NCBI GenBank assembly: GCA_965217265.1
Contig: CBDCHP010000013.1
Location: 124,001-188,000 of the forward strand
Reading direction: 5' to 3'
Length of the DNA stretch: 64,000 bases
Source of the DNA: JAGRGG01 sp965217265
Lineage (GTDB): Bacteria; Pseudomonadota; Alphaproteobacteria; Geminicoccales; Geminicoccaceae
The position numbers and the translations under genes are program-made. Each line of letters opens with the position of its first letter. Within the stretch, counting starts at the first letter, position 1. Shown piece by piece: positions 26,404 to 34,777 of the stretch. The notes beneath the pieces were generated by a model. The model saw only the letters and a list, made by a program, of their open reading frames with translations. It was not told where the DNA came from and ran no database searches.

Positions 26404-26551
26404 TCGGGTTCCGCCGCCCCCGCCCTCGACCGGTGCAACGATGTCACACTTGCCGATCCGCGCGCCCGCGCGGGCGCGCCGGCTTTGTCGGTCCAGGCGC
26501 ACAACCGTAGAAGATAATCGGGAAATACTCTGTGTTGAGGACACGGTCTTA

Positions 26552-28708
26552 ATGGTGCCGCTCTCGTTCGTCGTCTTGCCGCTGATCGTCGCCCTCGCCG
26601 GCTGCGGCGGGGTCGCGTCGTCCCCCGCCACGGCGTCCGGCCCCGTCGCGGCCGCGTGGGGGGCGTCGCGGGCCAAGGCGGCCGGGCCGGGACTCGACCG
26701 GGAGGCGCGGCGCGCCTGGGGCTACACCCGCATCGACGCGCCGGCGGCGCTGAACGCCGGGGCCGACGGGGCCGGGGTCAAGGTCGCCGTGATCGACGGC
26801 GCCATCGACCCCCGACTGCCCGACATCAAGGGCCGTGTGGCAAGAAGCATCGACGCGATCGACTGGCGTACCGGCCGAAGGCCCTTCGACCCGCACGCGA
26901 GCTTCATCGCCGGCATCATCGCCGCCAAGGACGACGGCCGGGGCATGGTCGGCGTGGCGCCGCGAGCAGAGCTGCTCTCGATCGACGCCGCCGCGCCCTG
27001 CTCCCCCGGCGACGCGGAAGTCTGCTTCGCGCCCGAGGACGTCGCGCGCGGGCTCGACGCCGCCGGCAAGGCCGGTGCCGACATCGTCAACCTCAGCCTC
27101 GGCGGCGGCGCCCGGGACGAGGGGGTACGGCAAGGCATGGTCAAGGCGGCGCGGGCCGGGGACATCCTCGTCGTCGCCGCCGGCAACGAGGGCGGGCGCC
27201 TCACCTACCCCGCGGCCTACACCCCGCGCGGGGCGATGAAGGGCCGGGCGATCGCCGTCGGCGCCATCGACAGGCACGGCCGGGTGGCCCCCTACAGCAA
27301 TCGGCCGTCCTCGCTCTACCAAGCCCGCTCGTATCTCGTGGCGCCCGGCACCGGCGTGACCGGCCTCGACCTCGACGGCGGGCTCGGCAAGGGCAGCGGC
27401 ACCTCGTTCGCCGCCCCCTTCGTCGCCGGCGCCGCGGCGGCCCTAAAGTCGGCCTTTCCCTACCTCAAGCCCGAGGAGGTCGTGCGCATCTTGATGGAGA
27501 CGGCCGAGGACGCGGGGCCGAAGGGGATCGACCTCACCTACGGCCGCGGCATCCTCGACCTCGGCGCCGCCCTGGCGCCTGCGGGCGGTCTGCGCCTCGT
27601 CGACGCGGGCAAGGTATTCGGCGGCGCCGGCACGTCGCCCGACGACGCGAAGCTGCGGCTCGGCCGCCACCTGGACCTGCCCAAGGTCGAGGACGCCGTC
27701 GCCTTCGACGCCTACGGCCGCGCCTACCCCGCCGGGCTGGCGGGCCGGGTCGAGCGGCGGGAAAGCACCAGCCCGCTCTACCGCCTGGATTCAGGGCCGG
27801 CGCGGTGGAACGCCGGGGCCGGACCCTTCGCCGGCGGGCAACTGCGCCTCGCCACGCTCGACGCCGACCCCGCCGCCGATCGCTACGGCCAGGACGGCGC
27901 GGATCGGTCGGTCAGCCTCGGCTTTGCCTTCGAGGACGCGGGCGGCGGGGCGTGGCGGGCGGCGACGGGGCCCGGCGCCAACGCGCTGACGGCGGTGGAC
28001 GGCGGGGGCGGCCTCGACCCGTTCCTGGCGCTCACCGAGGCGGGAACCGGGATCGCCGGCGAGCGGCCGCTCGGCCCCGCGACGTGGCAGACCGGCCTCT
28101 ACCGCGACGACGGCGGTGCGCTTCTCGTCCGCAACGGCCTCAGGCTGAGCGCGGGTCCGGGCGAGGTCACGCTGGCGCACACGTGGCTGAGCGAGGACGG
28201 CGGCGCGCTGGCAAGCGAGGGCGACGGCGCCCTCGACCTCGCGGGCGGCGCGTCGAGCCAGTTCGCCAGCGCCGGGGTCGCGCTGCCGCTCGGTGCCTGG
28301 ACCCTGCGCGGCGGCGGCACGCTCGGCCACAGCGCCGTCACGCCGGGCGACGGCCTGGTGCGCGGGCTGGAGAGCATCGTCAGCACCGCCTGGAGCCTCG
28401 GCGCCGAGCGGGCCGGCGAGAACGGCCGGCTGCACCTGAGCCTCGGCCAGCCGCTGCGGGCCGAGAGCGCTACGGCGTCGCTGACGCTCCCGGTCGGCCG
28501 CGACGGCGCCGGCAACGTCCAGAGCCGGCAAGAGCGGGTCAGCCTGACCCCGAGCGGCCGCGAACTGCGCCTTGAGGCCGGCTACGACCTCGACCTGGGC
28601 GGGGCCGCGACGCTCGGCGCCTGGACGTGGCTCCGGCGCGACCCCGACAACGTGGGCGGCGCCGACGAGGACCTCGGCTTGGCGCTGGCCTACAAGCGGC
28701 GGTTCTAG
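26552..28708 (+). CDS. Subtilisin-like (S8) serine protease with C-terminal outer-membrane domain
   Basis: This 718-residue protein starts with a lipoprotein-like signal (lipobox LAGC, Cys18). The protease domain shows Asp82 (VAVIDGAIDP), His115 (DPHASFIAGIIAA), Asn212 (VVAAGNEGG) and Ser285 (GSGTSFAAPFVAGAA). The His motif departs from the usual HGTHVAG. The C-terminal half of about 300 residues is rich in alternating beta segments and ends in Phe (LALAYKRRF), like outer-membrane barrels. I infer an autotransporter-like protease, possibly lipidated. The ATG start is weakly supported by upstream sequence; the ORF extends further up. Confidence 0.82.
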   Translation: MVPLSFVVLPLIVALAGCGGVASSPATASGPVAAAWGASRAKAAGPGLDREARRAWGYTRIDAPAALNAGADGAGVKVAVIDGAIDPRLPDIKGRVARSIDAIDWRTGRRPFDPHASFIAGIIAAKDDGRGMVGVAPRAELLSIDAAAPCSPGDAEVCFAPEDVARGLDAAGKAGADIVNLSLGGGARDEGVRQGMVKAARAGDILVVAAGNEGGRLTYPAAYTPRGAMKGRAIAVGAIDRHGRVAPYSNRPSSLYQARSYLVAPGTGVTGLDLDGGLGKGSGTSFAAPFVAGAAAALKSAFPYLKPEEVVRILMETAEDAGPKGIDLTYGRGILDLGAALAPAGGLRLVDAGKVFGGAGTSPDDAKLRLGRHLDLPKVEDAVAFDAYGRAYPAGLAGRVERRESTSPLYRLDSGPARWNAGAGPFAGGQLRLATLDADPAADRYGQDGADRSVSLGFAFEDAGGGAWRAATGPGANALTAVDGGGGLDPFLALTEAGTGIAGERPLGPATWQTGLYRDDGGALLVRNGLRLSAGPGEVTLAHTWLSEDGGALASEGDGALDLAGGASSQFASAGVALPLGAWTLRGGGTLGHSAVTPGDGLVRGLESIVSTAWSLGAERAGENGRLHLSLGQPLRAESATASLTLPVGRDGAGNVQSRQERVSLTPSGRELRLEAGYDLDLGGAATLGAWTWLRRDPDNVGGADEDLGLALAYKRRF

Positions 28709-28869
28709 GGCTCGGGTTCGTTCGTGTCGGTTTTGCCTTCCTTGAATTCGTTCTCGGGCTCCGGTGGGTTCGCTTTGGCTTCTACCCTCGGGTTCGTTCG
28801 TGCAAATTTTCTGTTCGCCACCCGAACCCGTCCGCGTGGAACAGTGGCGACCGTGCAGTATAGCATGGA
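28709..28869 (+). other. Intergenic stretch with short direct repeats
   Basis: There is no gene here. The motif CTCGGGTTCGTTCGTG occurs at 28711 and again near 28789, and CACCCGAACCCG nearby is complementary to its core, so the transcript could form alternative hairpins after the protease gene. No strong intrinsic terminator is evident before R8. Confidence 0.4.
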
Positions 28870-28975
28870 AAGCACGCTCCGCGTCCGCTGCGCGGGGCTT
28901 TCTTCTCTTCTTTTTTATAAGTTTTGTTGGCGGGGATTGGCCTCAACGCTGAGGGCTAATCTCGATCAGAGATGG
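28870..28975. repeat. Palindromic intergenic element R8, left part
   Basis: The left outer arm (CACGCTCCGCGTCCGCTGCG), a T/C tract and the whole centre (GATTGGCCTCAACGCTGAGG, then GCTAATCTCG) are present, after which the element stops. The matching right part is at 30900-30997, beyond a 1.9-kb lower-GC gene. The stop codon of that gene (TCA, 28943-28945) and its last residues lie inside this element. Confidence 0.75.
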
Positions 28976-30880
28976 ATTAACGCATTGACATTGTGAATAA
29001 GCTTGCTCTACCTCCTGCCAATGAGACTGCAAGGAGAGTACGACCAGCCGGAACATGAACCAACAGGCATAGATCACGTCTGCACTCCAAAATGCGCCGT
29101 CGCTCATGAGGCCGTGGGCAAGATCATGTCGTAGGGCCGGCCCACCATGAAAGTTGAACAGATCGTCAATTTCGCGGACGATAGCGGGTCCAAACACCGT
29201 TTCCAATTCGCGCCGTAGTCTCTTACTCGGATCAAGCAGGACCGATAGCGTCAGGTTTTCCTGTGTCCCGTCCGTCCGCATATTCGTTACGTCGTGTCCA
29301 ACCTGCCTCAGCACGTGGCGCAATGCGTTCTCGACCTGCGGTATGAGCAAGTGTGCGGCCGTGAGGAAATCCCCTGCGAAGAAACGGGCAAAGCCTGTTG
29401 CGAAGATCGTCCCATGGCCATGCGGCACGAAAGGGCTAAGCATTACGAGCGGCAGAAAGTCATGTGTATCTAGCCGGTGCTCTGTGTGGAACACTTGACG
29501 AGCAGGTTCAATAAGGCCAAAAGCCACCGTTAGTCGGCGTAGCTCCTCATGTTTTGCGATCTGATGGCGTAATTTATTTGGATCAGAGCCAGTGTAGAAA
29601 TCTGTTGCTTCAGTTTTGCTGCGCACTTTGCCCTCGTGATCGAGCACCCGCGTTGCAAACACACTCTGCAACGGATGTTTTATTGCCAGATCAAGGGCAT
29701 TCCGTTCAAGTTCTTGCGGTTCGGGCGACTTAGCCAACAAGGCAAATCGTTTGAGTGCTTCTGAAAGCTGAAAGCCGGTCAGTTTCTTATGCGCGCTTAT
29801 TGCAAAATCAGTAAGATCGACTGAATGGGTTACTGTGCCCATCTCTTCGTGGATGTCACGCTGCCGCTCCACCATGCGTTGTTGCAAGGCTTGACGACGA
29901 TCTTTGACGTTCGACAGCCCATGAAGCGCCTCGATCGCTTCCTCATACCATCCTACCGCCAACATGGCGGCCAAGCCCGGACGTTCCGCCGCGCGCACGA
30001 AGCCGTCGGCCACTTCCCTGCGGCAGCGGGATCGGCCTTCTTCATCGTGGGCTTCATGAAAAGCTTCCGCCGCGAGTCCCCAAAGCTCTTTTCCTGCATA
30101 GGGATCACCGTCAGGCGGTAGACAGGCAGCAATTTGCTCAATCTGCCGGGCAAGCTCAGCAGCCGGGGTAATGCCCTGCTCCAGGTCGAGACGAGCAATC
30201 TCGCAAAGTCGGAAAGACCGACCTCCTGCAGCCCATTCGCGTACATCCCGCACTGTCGTTTTGAGTGCTTCGTTCTCTGTTTTGTTCCAGCCTGTCCTCC
30301 GAGCGATGGCGCAGGCTCGGTACAGCATGTCCGTTAGCCGAGGATCGCGCAGGCCGTCGTCTTTGTCCTCATCCGGAATAGCAGATCGGTTCAGCACCCG
30401 TCGGACACACTCAACATAAGCGTCAATGGCAATCCGAGCACAGCCAGCGAGCTTACGATCGTTGTGCCAAGCAATGTCGGCGAGGCGCGCGCGCAGCCCA
30501 GGATTGTCGATATTAGGCGCCAACTCCGCCAGTACCATATTCTGCTCAGGTGGCAGGTCACTAGGAATCAGAGTTCTGCCGCCAGACCAGTTCATTATAG
30601 GACCATACGGTTCCGCACGATCCTGAGGCTTGAAATGTAAGTCGCACAACGCCGTCAAAAGCTTATAAACACGAACAGCTTGCTCGTCGTCCACGCTTTT
30701 TGTGTTCGCCACCGCGTCACTGTATGCTTTTGATAGCACCCGACAATTTATAATATGACTATTAGCTATCGGCGTCTCCGGCTCTATGGCCGAAAAGTCT
30801 GCTAGGCTGACAAAAATCCAGCTATTTGAGCTTTGAGAGTCTTTATCATTGTCAGGAGAAGATCCAACACGCTCGTTCAT
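28943..30880 (-). CDS. DUF4209-type protein with HEPN-like RxxxxH motif; candidate defence or accessory gene
   Basis: This 645-residue soluble, mostly helical protein has no signal peptide or membrane segment. The C-terminal region LTAAHLLIPQVENALRHVLR followed by GGPALRHDLAHGLMSDGAFW resembles DUF4209, whose hallmark is RNxxxHG; here it reads R584-H-D-L-A-H589-G. That spacing also fits the RX4-6H signature of HEPN ribonucleases. Base composition is clearly lower in GC than its surroundings, and the gene lies between two halves of palindromic element R8, so it was acquired. A role in phage defence or RNA cleavage is inference; no partner gene is adjacent. Confidence 0.65.
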   Translation of the reverse strand: MNERVGSSPDNDKDSQSSNSWIFVSLADFSAIEPETPIANSHIINCRVLSKAYSDAVANTKSVDDEQAVRVYKLLTALCDLHFKPQDRAEPYGPIMNWSGGRTLIPSDLPPEQNMVLAELAPNIDNPGLRARLADIAWHNDRKLAGCARIAIDAYVECVRRVLNRSAIPDEDKDDGLRDPRLTDMLYRACAIARRTGWNKTENEALKTTVRDVREWAAGGRSFRLCEIARLDLEQGITPAAELARQIEQIAACLPPDGDPYAGKELWGLAAEAFHEAHDEEGRSRCRREVADGFVRAAERPGLAAMLAVGWYEEAIEALHGLSNVKDRRQALQQRMVERQRDIHEEMGTVTHSVDLTDFAISAHKKLTGFQLSEALKRFALLAKSPEPQELERNALDLAIKHPLQSVFATRVLDHEGKVRSKTEATDFYTGSDPNKLRHQIAKHEELRRLTVAFGLIEPARQVFHTEHRLDTHDFLPLVMLSPFVPHGHGTIFATGFARFFAGDFLTAAHLLIPQVENALRHVLRQVGHDVTNMRTDGTQENLTLSVLLDPSKRLRRELETVFGPAIVREIDDLFNFHGGPALRHDLAHGLMSDGAFWSADVIYACWFMFRLVVLSLQSHWQEVEQAYSQCQCVNPSLIEISPQR

Positions 30881-30899
30881 TATCTACTCTTACCTCGAA

Positions 30900-30997
30900 A
30901 CAACGGTAGGGATTAGCCTCTACATCAAGGCCAATCCCGAACAAAAGACAAAAAAGAAAGAAAAAGGCCCCGCGCCAGCGGACGCGGAGCGTTCTCA
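30900..30997. repeat. Palindromic intergenic element R8, right part
   Basis: It contains a second copy of the centre (GGATTAGCCTCTACATCAAG, then GCCAATCCCGAACAAAAG), the A/G tract and the right outer arm (CGCGCCAGCGGACGCGGAGC). It ends at the SDR stop codon TCA 30995-30997. Together with 28870-28975 it brackets the DUF4209 gene, and the central palindrome is therefore present twice. Confidence 0.75.
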
Positions 30998-31741
30998 CCC
31001 CCGCCCGACGAACGGCATCTTGGTCGCCATCACGGTCAGGAACAGGACGTTCGCGTCCAAGGGCAGGCTCGCCATGTAGAGGACGGCGTCGGCGACGTGG
31101 GCGACGTCCATCACGGGCTCGGGCGCCTTCTCGCCGCTGGGCTGGAGGACGCCGTCCTTCATCCGCGCGGTCATCTCGGAGGCGGCGTTGCCGATGTCGA
31201 TCTGGCCGCAGGCGATGTCGTGCGCCCTGCCGTCGAGCGCGGTCGCACGGGTGAGGCCGGTGATCGCGTGCTTGGTCGCCGTGTAGGGGGCCGAGTGCGG
31301 CCGCGGCGCGTGCGCCGAGATCGAGCCGTTGTTGATGATCCGCCCGCCCTTGGGCTCCTGCGCCTTCATCAGGCGAAACGCCCTCTGCGTGCAATAAAAG
31401 GCGGCGCTCAGGTTGACGTCGACCACCTGTCGCCACGCCGCCGGGTCGATCTCTTCGAGCGGCACCGCCGGCGCGTTGGTGCCGGCGTTGTTGACCAGGA
31501 GGTCGAGGCGCCCGAACGTCTTCTCCACCTCGTCGAACAGGCGCTTGACGGATTCCGGGTCGCCGGCGTCGGTCGGCACGACGAGGCTGCGCCCCTCCCC
31601 CCCCTCGGCCGCGGTCGCTTCGAGCGGGTCGCGGCGGCGCCCGGCGAGGACGACGCTGTGGCCGGCGCCCATGAGCGCCAAGCTGATCGCGCGGCCGACG
31701 CCGCTGCCGGCGCCGGTGACGAGGGCGATCTTGTCGGACAT
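30995..31741 (-). CDS. SDR family NAD(P)-dependent oxidoreductase
   Basis: This 248-residue classical SDR has KIALVTGAGSGVGRAISLAL (cofactor site), LDLLVNNAGTNAP, the catalytic Ser in NNGSISAH and YTATKHAITGLTRA (Tyr and Lys). The terminal part (LFLTVMATKMPFVGRG) replaces the usual GG-rich tail. It lies between R8 and R9 and is read in the same direction as serA, but R9 separates them. The substrate is not predictable from sequence. Confidence 0.9.
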   Translation of the reverse strand: MSDKIALVTGAGSGVGRAISLALMGAGHSVVLAGRRRDPLEATAAEGGEGRSLVVPTDAGDPESVKRLFDEVEKTFGRLDLLVNNAGTNAPAVPLEEIDPAAWRQVVDVNLSAAFYCTQRAFRLMKAQEPKGGRIINNGSISAHAPRPHSAPYTATKHAITGLTRATALDGRAHDIACGQIDIGNAASEMTARMKDGVLQPSGEKAPEPVMDVAHVADAVLYMASLPLDANVLFLTVMATKMPFVGRG

Positions 31742-31760
31742 TGTGGCTGCCTCCCTGGTT

Positions 31761-31911
31761 TGAACGCTTCGCGTGCGCTGCCGCGCGGGCTTCTTTTTTC
31801 TCTTTTTTGCTCTTGTCCGGGGCTGGCCCTCGGCGTCGCGGCCAACCCCCTGCGTTAACACTAGTAAAAAAGAAGAGAAAAAGCCCGCGCGGCGAGCGCA
31901 CACGAAGCGTA
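31761..31911. repeat. Palindromic intergenic element R9 (full length)
   Basis: It is located between the serA stop and the SDR start, both genes on the minus strand. Arms: TGAACGCTTCGCGTGCGC and GCGCACACGAAGCGTA. The left inner arm is type A (CTTGTCCGGGGCTGG) and the right is type B (CCTGCGTTAACACTAG), the inverse of R7. The adjoining TTA (31912-31914) is the serA stop. Confidence 0.85.
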
Positions 31912-33498
31912 TTAAAACCGCAGTCGATGCACCTGCAAGACGTTCGGTAGCGCCCCGACCTTTCGCAGCACCTCGTTCGGCACCTCGGCGTCGATCGCGA
32001 TCAGCGCGACCGCGTCGCCGCCGGCGCGCTCGCGGCCGAGGTGGAAGGTGGCGATGTTGATCCCGGCGTCGCCGAGCGTGGCGCCCAAGTGGCCGACGAA
32101 GCCGGGCTTGTCGGCGTTGCGGACGTAGAGCATGTGCGGCACGAGCTTGGCCTCGACGTCGATGCCGCGCACGCGCACGAGGCGCGGCTCGGCGTCCTGG
32201 AATAGGGTGCCGCAGACCTCGCGCTTGCCGCGCTCGGTCAGGACCTCGACCGAGATCATGGTCTGGTAGCCTTTGAGATCCTCGCGCTCGACGGTGGTGA
32301 CACCGATCCCGCGCGAGCGGGCGATAGTCGTGGCGTTCACCGTGTTGACCGAGGCGAGGAGCGGCGCGAGCAGGCCCTTCAAGACGATCTGCGTCAGGGG
32401 CCGCGCGTTGAGCTTGGCGGCGTCGCCGGCGTAGGTGATCGTGACGCCGCGCAGGCCGGTCTCGGTCAGTTGCCCGGCGAACGAGCCCAACTGCTCGGCC
32501 AGCCTCATGTAGGGCCTCAAGCGCGGCGCCTCCTCGGCCGTGACCGAGGCCATGTTGAGCGCGTTTACGACGGCGCCCTTGGTAAGGTAGTCGCTCATCT
32601 GTTCGGCCACCTGGAGCGCCACCTTCTCCTGCGCCTCGGCCGTGGCAGCACCCAGGTGCGGCGTGACGATCACCTCGTCGAGGTCGAAGAGGGGGCTCGC
32701 GCGCGCCGGCTCGTGCGCGAACACGTCGAGTGCCGCCCCCTTGACGTGGCCTTCTTTGATGAGATCGACCAGGGCGTCCTCGTCGAGCAGCCCGCCGCGG
32801 GCGCAGTTGACGATCCTGACGCCGCGCTTGGTGCGCTTGAGGCGCTCGCGCGAGAGGATGTTTCTGGTCTGCTCGGTCAAGGGCGTGTGCAGCGAGACGA
32901 CGTCGGCGCGCGCCAGCACCCCGTCGAGGTCGACCGCCTCGACGCCGATCGCCGCGGCGCGCTCCTGCGACAGGAACGGGTCGTAGGCGATGACACGCAT
33001 CTTCAGGCCCTGCGCCCGATCGGCGACGATCGAGCCGATGTTGCCGCAACCGACGAGGCCGAGCGTCTTGCCGGTGAGTTCGACGCCGACGAAGCGCGAC
33101 TTCTCCCACTTGCCGGCCCGCGTCGAGCGGTCGGCGGCGGGCAGGTCGCGGGCGAGTGCCAGCATCATCGCGATCGCGTGCTCGGCCGTGGTGATCGAGT
33201 TGCCAAAGGGCGTGTTCATCACGACGACGCCGGCTTCGGTCGCGGCCTCGACGTCGACGTTGTCGACGCCGATCCCGGCCCGGCCGACGACCTTGAGGCG
33301 CGGCGCCGCCCGCTCCAGCACCTCGCGCGTCACCTTGGTCGCCGAGCGGATGGCGAGCCCGTCGTAGCCGCCGACGACGGCGAGCAGCTCGTCGGGTGCG
33401 AGGCCGACCCGGACGTCGGCCTCGACGCCGCGCTCGGCGAAGATCGCCCGCGCCGCGTCGGAGAGCTTGTCGGCGATCAGGACTCTGGGCTGGGACAT
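31912..33498 (-). CDS. serA: D-3-phosphoglycerate dehydrogenase
   Basis: This 528-residue enzyme catalyses the first step of phosphoserine-pathway serine synthesis. It is the long form: substrate domain, NAD-binding domain (GLVGCGNIGSIVADRAQG), catalytic Arg/Glu/His motifs (NCARGGLLDEDAL and VIVTPHLGAATAEAQ), intervening domain and C-terminal ACT domain (PGFVGHLGATLGDAGINIA), which suggests serine feedback. The next gene upstream on the same strand is serC, 45 bp away, so the pair forms a serine operon. Confidence 0.97.
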   Translation of the reverse strand: MSQPRVLIADKLSDAARAIFAERGVEADVRVGLAPDELLAVVGGYDGLAIRSATKVTREVLERAAPRLKVVGRAGIGVDNVDVEAATEAGVVVMNTPFGNSITTAEHAIAMMLALARDLPAADRSTRAGKWEKSRFVGVELTGKTLGLVGCGNIGSIVADRAQGLKMRVIAYDPFLSQERAAAIGVEAVDLDGVLARADVVSLHTPLTEQTRNILSRERLKRTKRGVRIVNCARGGLLDEDALVDLIKEGHVKGAALDVFAHEPARASPLFDLDEVIVTPHLGAATAEAQEKVALQVAEQMSDYLTKGAVVNALNMASVTAEEAPRLRPYMRLAEQLGSFAGQLTETGLRGVTITYAGDAAKLNARPLTQIVLKGLLAPLLASVNTVNATTIARSRGIGVTTVEREDLKGYQTMISVEVLTERGKREVCGTLFQDAEPRLVRVRGIDVEAKLVPHMLYVRNADKPGFVGHLGATLGDAGINIATFHLGRERAGGDAVALIAIDAEVPNEVLRKVGALPNVLQVHRLRF

Positions 33499-33543
33499 GG
33501 AATGACATCCGTTCTCGAATGGGCACGGCGTTGTGCGGGGGGT

Positions 33544-34698
33544 TTAGGCGGCGGCCTTGGTCTGGAAGTAGGCCCAGTCGAGCCAGGGCAGGAGCGCTCG
33601 CGTGTCGTCCGCCTCGACCGTGGCGCCGCCCCAAAGGCGCAGGCCCGGCGGCGCGTCGCGGTAGCCGGCGACGTCGAAGGCGACCCCCTCGCCTTCCAGC
33701 CGCTTGGTCATCGACTTGACGAAGCCCCTCTGCGCCGCCGCGTCGAGGCCGGCGATGTCGAGATCGGTGAACGTCAAGCAGATCGAGGTCGAGGAGCGCG
33801 TCGCCGCGTCCTCGGCCAGGAAGCCGGCCCAGGCGCTACTCTCGACCCATTCGGCGACCACTTTCAGGTTGGCCTGCGAGCGCCCGATCAGCGCCGGCAG
33901 CCCGCCGACGTCTTCGGCCCACTTGAGCGCGTCGATCTGGTCCTCGACAGCGAGCATCGAGGGGGTGTTGATCGTCTCGCCCTTGAAGATGCCCTCGATC
34001 AGCCGGCCGCCCTTGGCAAGGCGGAAGACCTTCGGCAGCGGCCAGGGGGGGGTGTAGGTCTCCAGCCGCTCGACCGCGCGCGGGCCGAGCGCCAGCATCC
34101 CGTGCCCGGCCTCGCCGCCCAAGACCTTCTGCCAAGACCACGTCACGACGTCGAGCTTGGGGTAGGGAAGCTCCATCGCGAACGCGGCCGAGGTGGCGTC
34201 GACGACGACGAGCCCTTCGCGATCGTTCGCGATCCAATCCCCGTTCGGCACGCGCACGCCCGAGGTGGTGCCGTTCCAGGTGAGACAGACGTCGCGTGCC
34301 GGATCGACGGCGCCCAAGTCGGGCAGCCGGCCGTAGGGTGCCGTGAGGGCGCGCAAATCGTCGAGCCGCAACTGCTTCTTCGCGTCGGTCAGCCAGCCCT
34401 CGCCGAAGCTCTCGAAGGCGACGACGTCGACGCCGCGGGCACTCAAGAGCGCCCACATCGCGGCCTCATAGGCGCCGGTGTCGGAGCCGGGCATGATGCC
34501 CAGGCGCCAGTCGTCGGGGAGGTTCAAGACCGCCTTCGAGCGCTCGATCACCTCGACGAGCCGGGCCTTGGGCGCCGCCGCCCGGTGCGAGCGGCCGAGC
34601 AGCGCCCCTTCGAGCGCGGCAAGCGACCAGCCCGGACGTTTCGCGGTCGGGCCGGAACCGAAGCGGGGGTTGGCGGGACGCGCGGTCGGTCGGGTCAT
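33544..34698 (-). CDS. serC: Phosphoserine aminotransferase (alphaproteobacterial type)
   Basis: This is a 384-residue PLP enzyme that transaminates 3-phosphohydroxypyruvate. The start MTRPTARPANPRFGSGPTAK matches the alphaproteobacterial SerC subfamily, and longer upstream frames lack support. The PLP Lys is in DVVTWSWQKVLGGEAGHGML. AFESFGEGW and CLTWNGTTSGVRVPNG are also typical. serA follows. The 79-bp leader between the upstream MFS gene and this start contains GC-rich inverted repeats and could be a cis-regulatory RNA. Confidence 0.95.
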   Translation of the reverse strand: MTRPTARPANPRFGSGPTAKRPGWSLAALEGALLGRSHRAAAPKARLVEVIERSKAVLNLPDDWRLGIMPGSDTGAYEAAMWALLSARGVDVVAFESFGEGWLTDAKKQLRLDDLRALTAPYGRLPDLGAVDPARDVCLTWNGTTSGVRVPNGDWIANDREGLVVVDATSAAFAMELPYPKLDVVTWSWQKVLGGEAGHGMLALGPRAVERLETYTPPWPLPKVFRLAKGGRLIEGIFKGETINTPSMLAVEDQIDALKWAEDVGGLPALIGRSQANLKVVAEWVESSAWAGFLAEDAATRSSTSICLTFTDLDIAGLDAAAQRGFVKSMTKRLEGEGVAFDVAGYRDAPPGLRLWGGATVEADDTRALLPWLDWAYFQTKAAA

Positions 34699-34777
34699 GC
34701 CTTGTGCCTTGAAAACGCAGGTTGCCGGGCGGGCGGCTTCATTAGACCATAAAGCTTCCGCGCCGCAACGTGGGCCC

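Noticed and set aside
30995..33634. An 879-residue minus-strand open frame covering the SDR and the serA region
   Set aside because: Only the last 248 residues are a real SDR. The rest is an Arg/Gly-rich antisense-frame translation of serA and of element R9.
32470..34752. A 760-residue plus-strand open frame opposite serA and serC
   Set aside because: It is a shadow frame of GC-rich DNA. It has low-complexity A/R/G/D composition and no motif, while serA and serC are unmistakable on the other strand.
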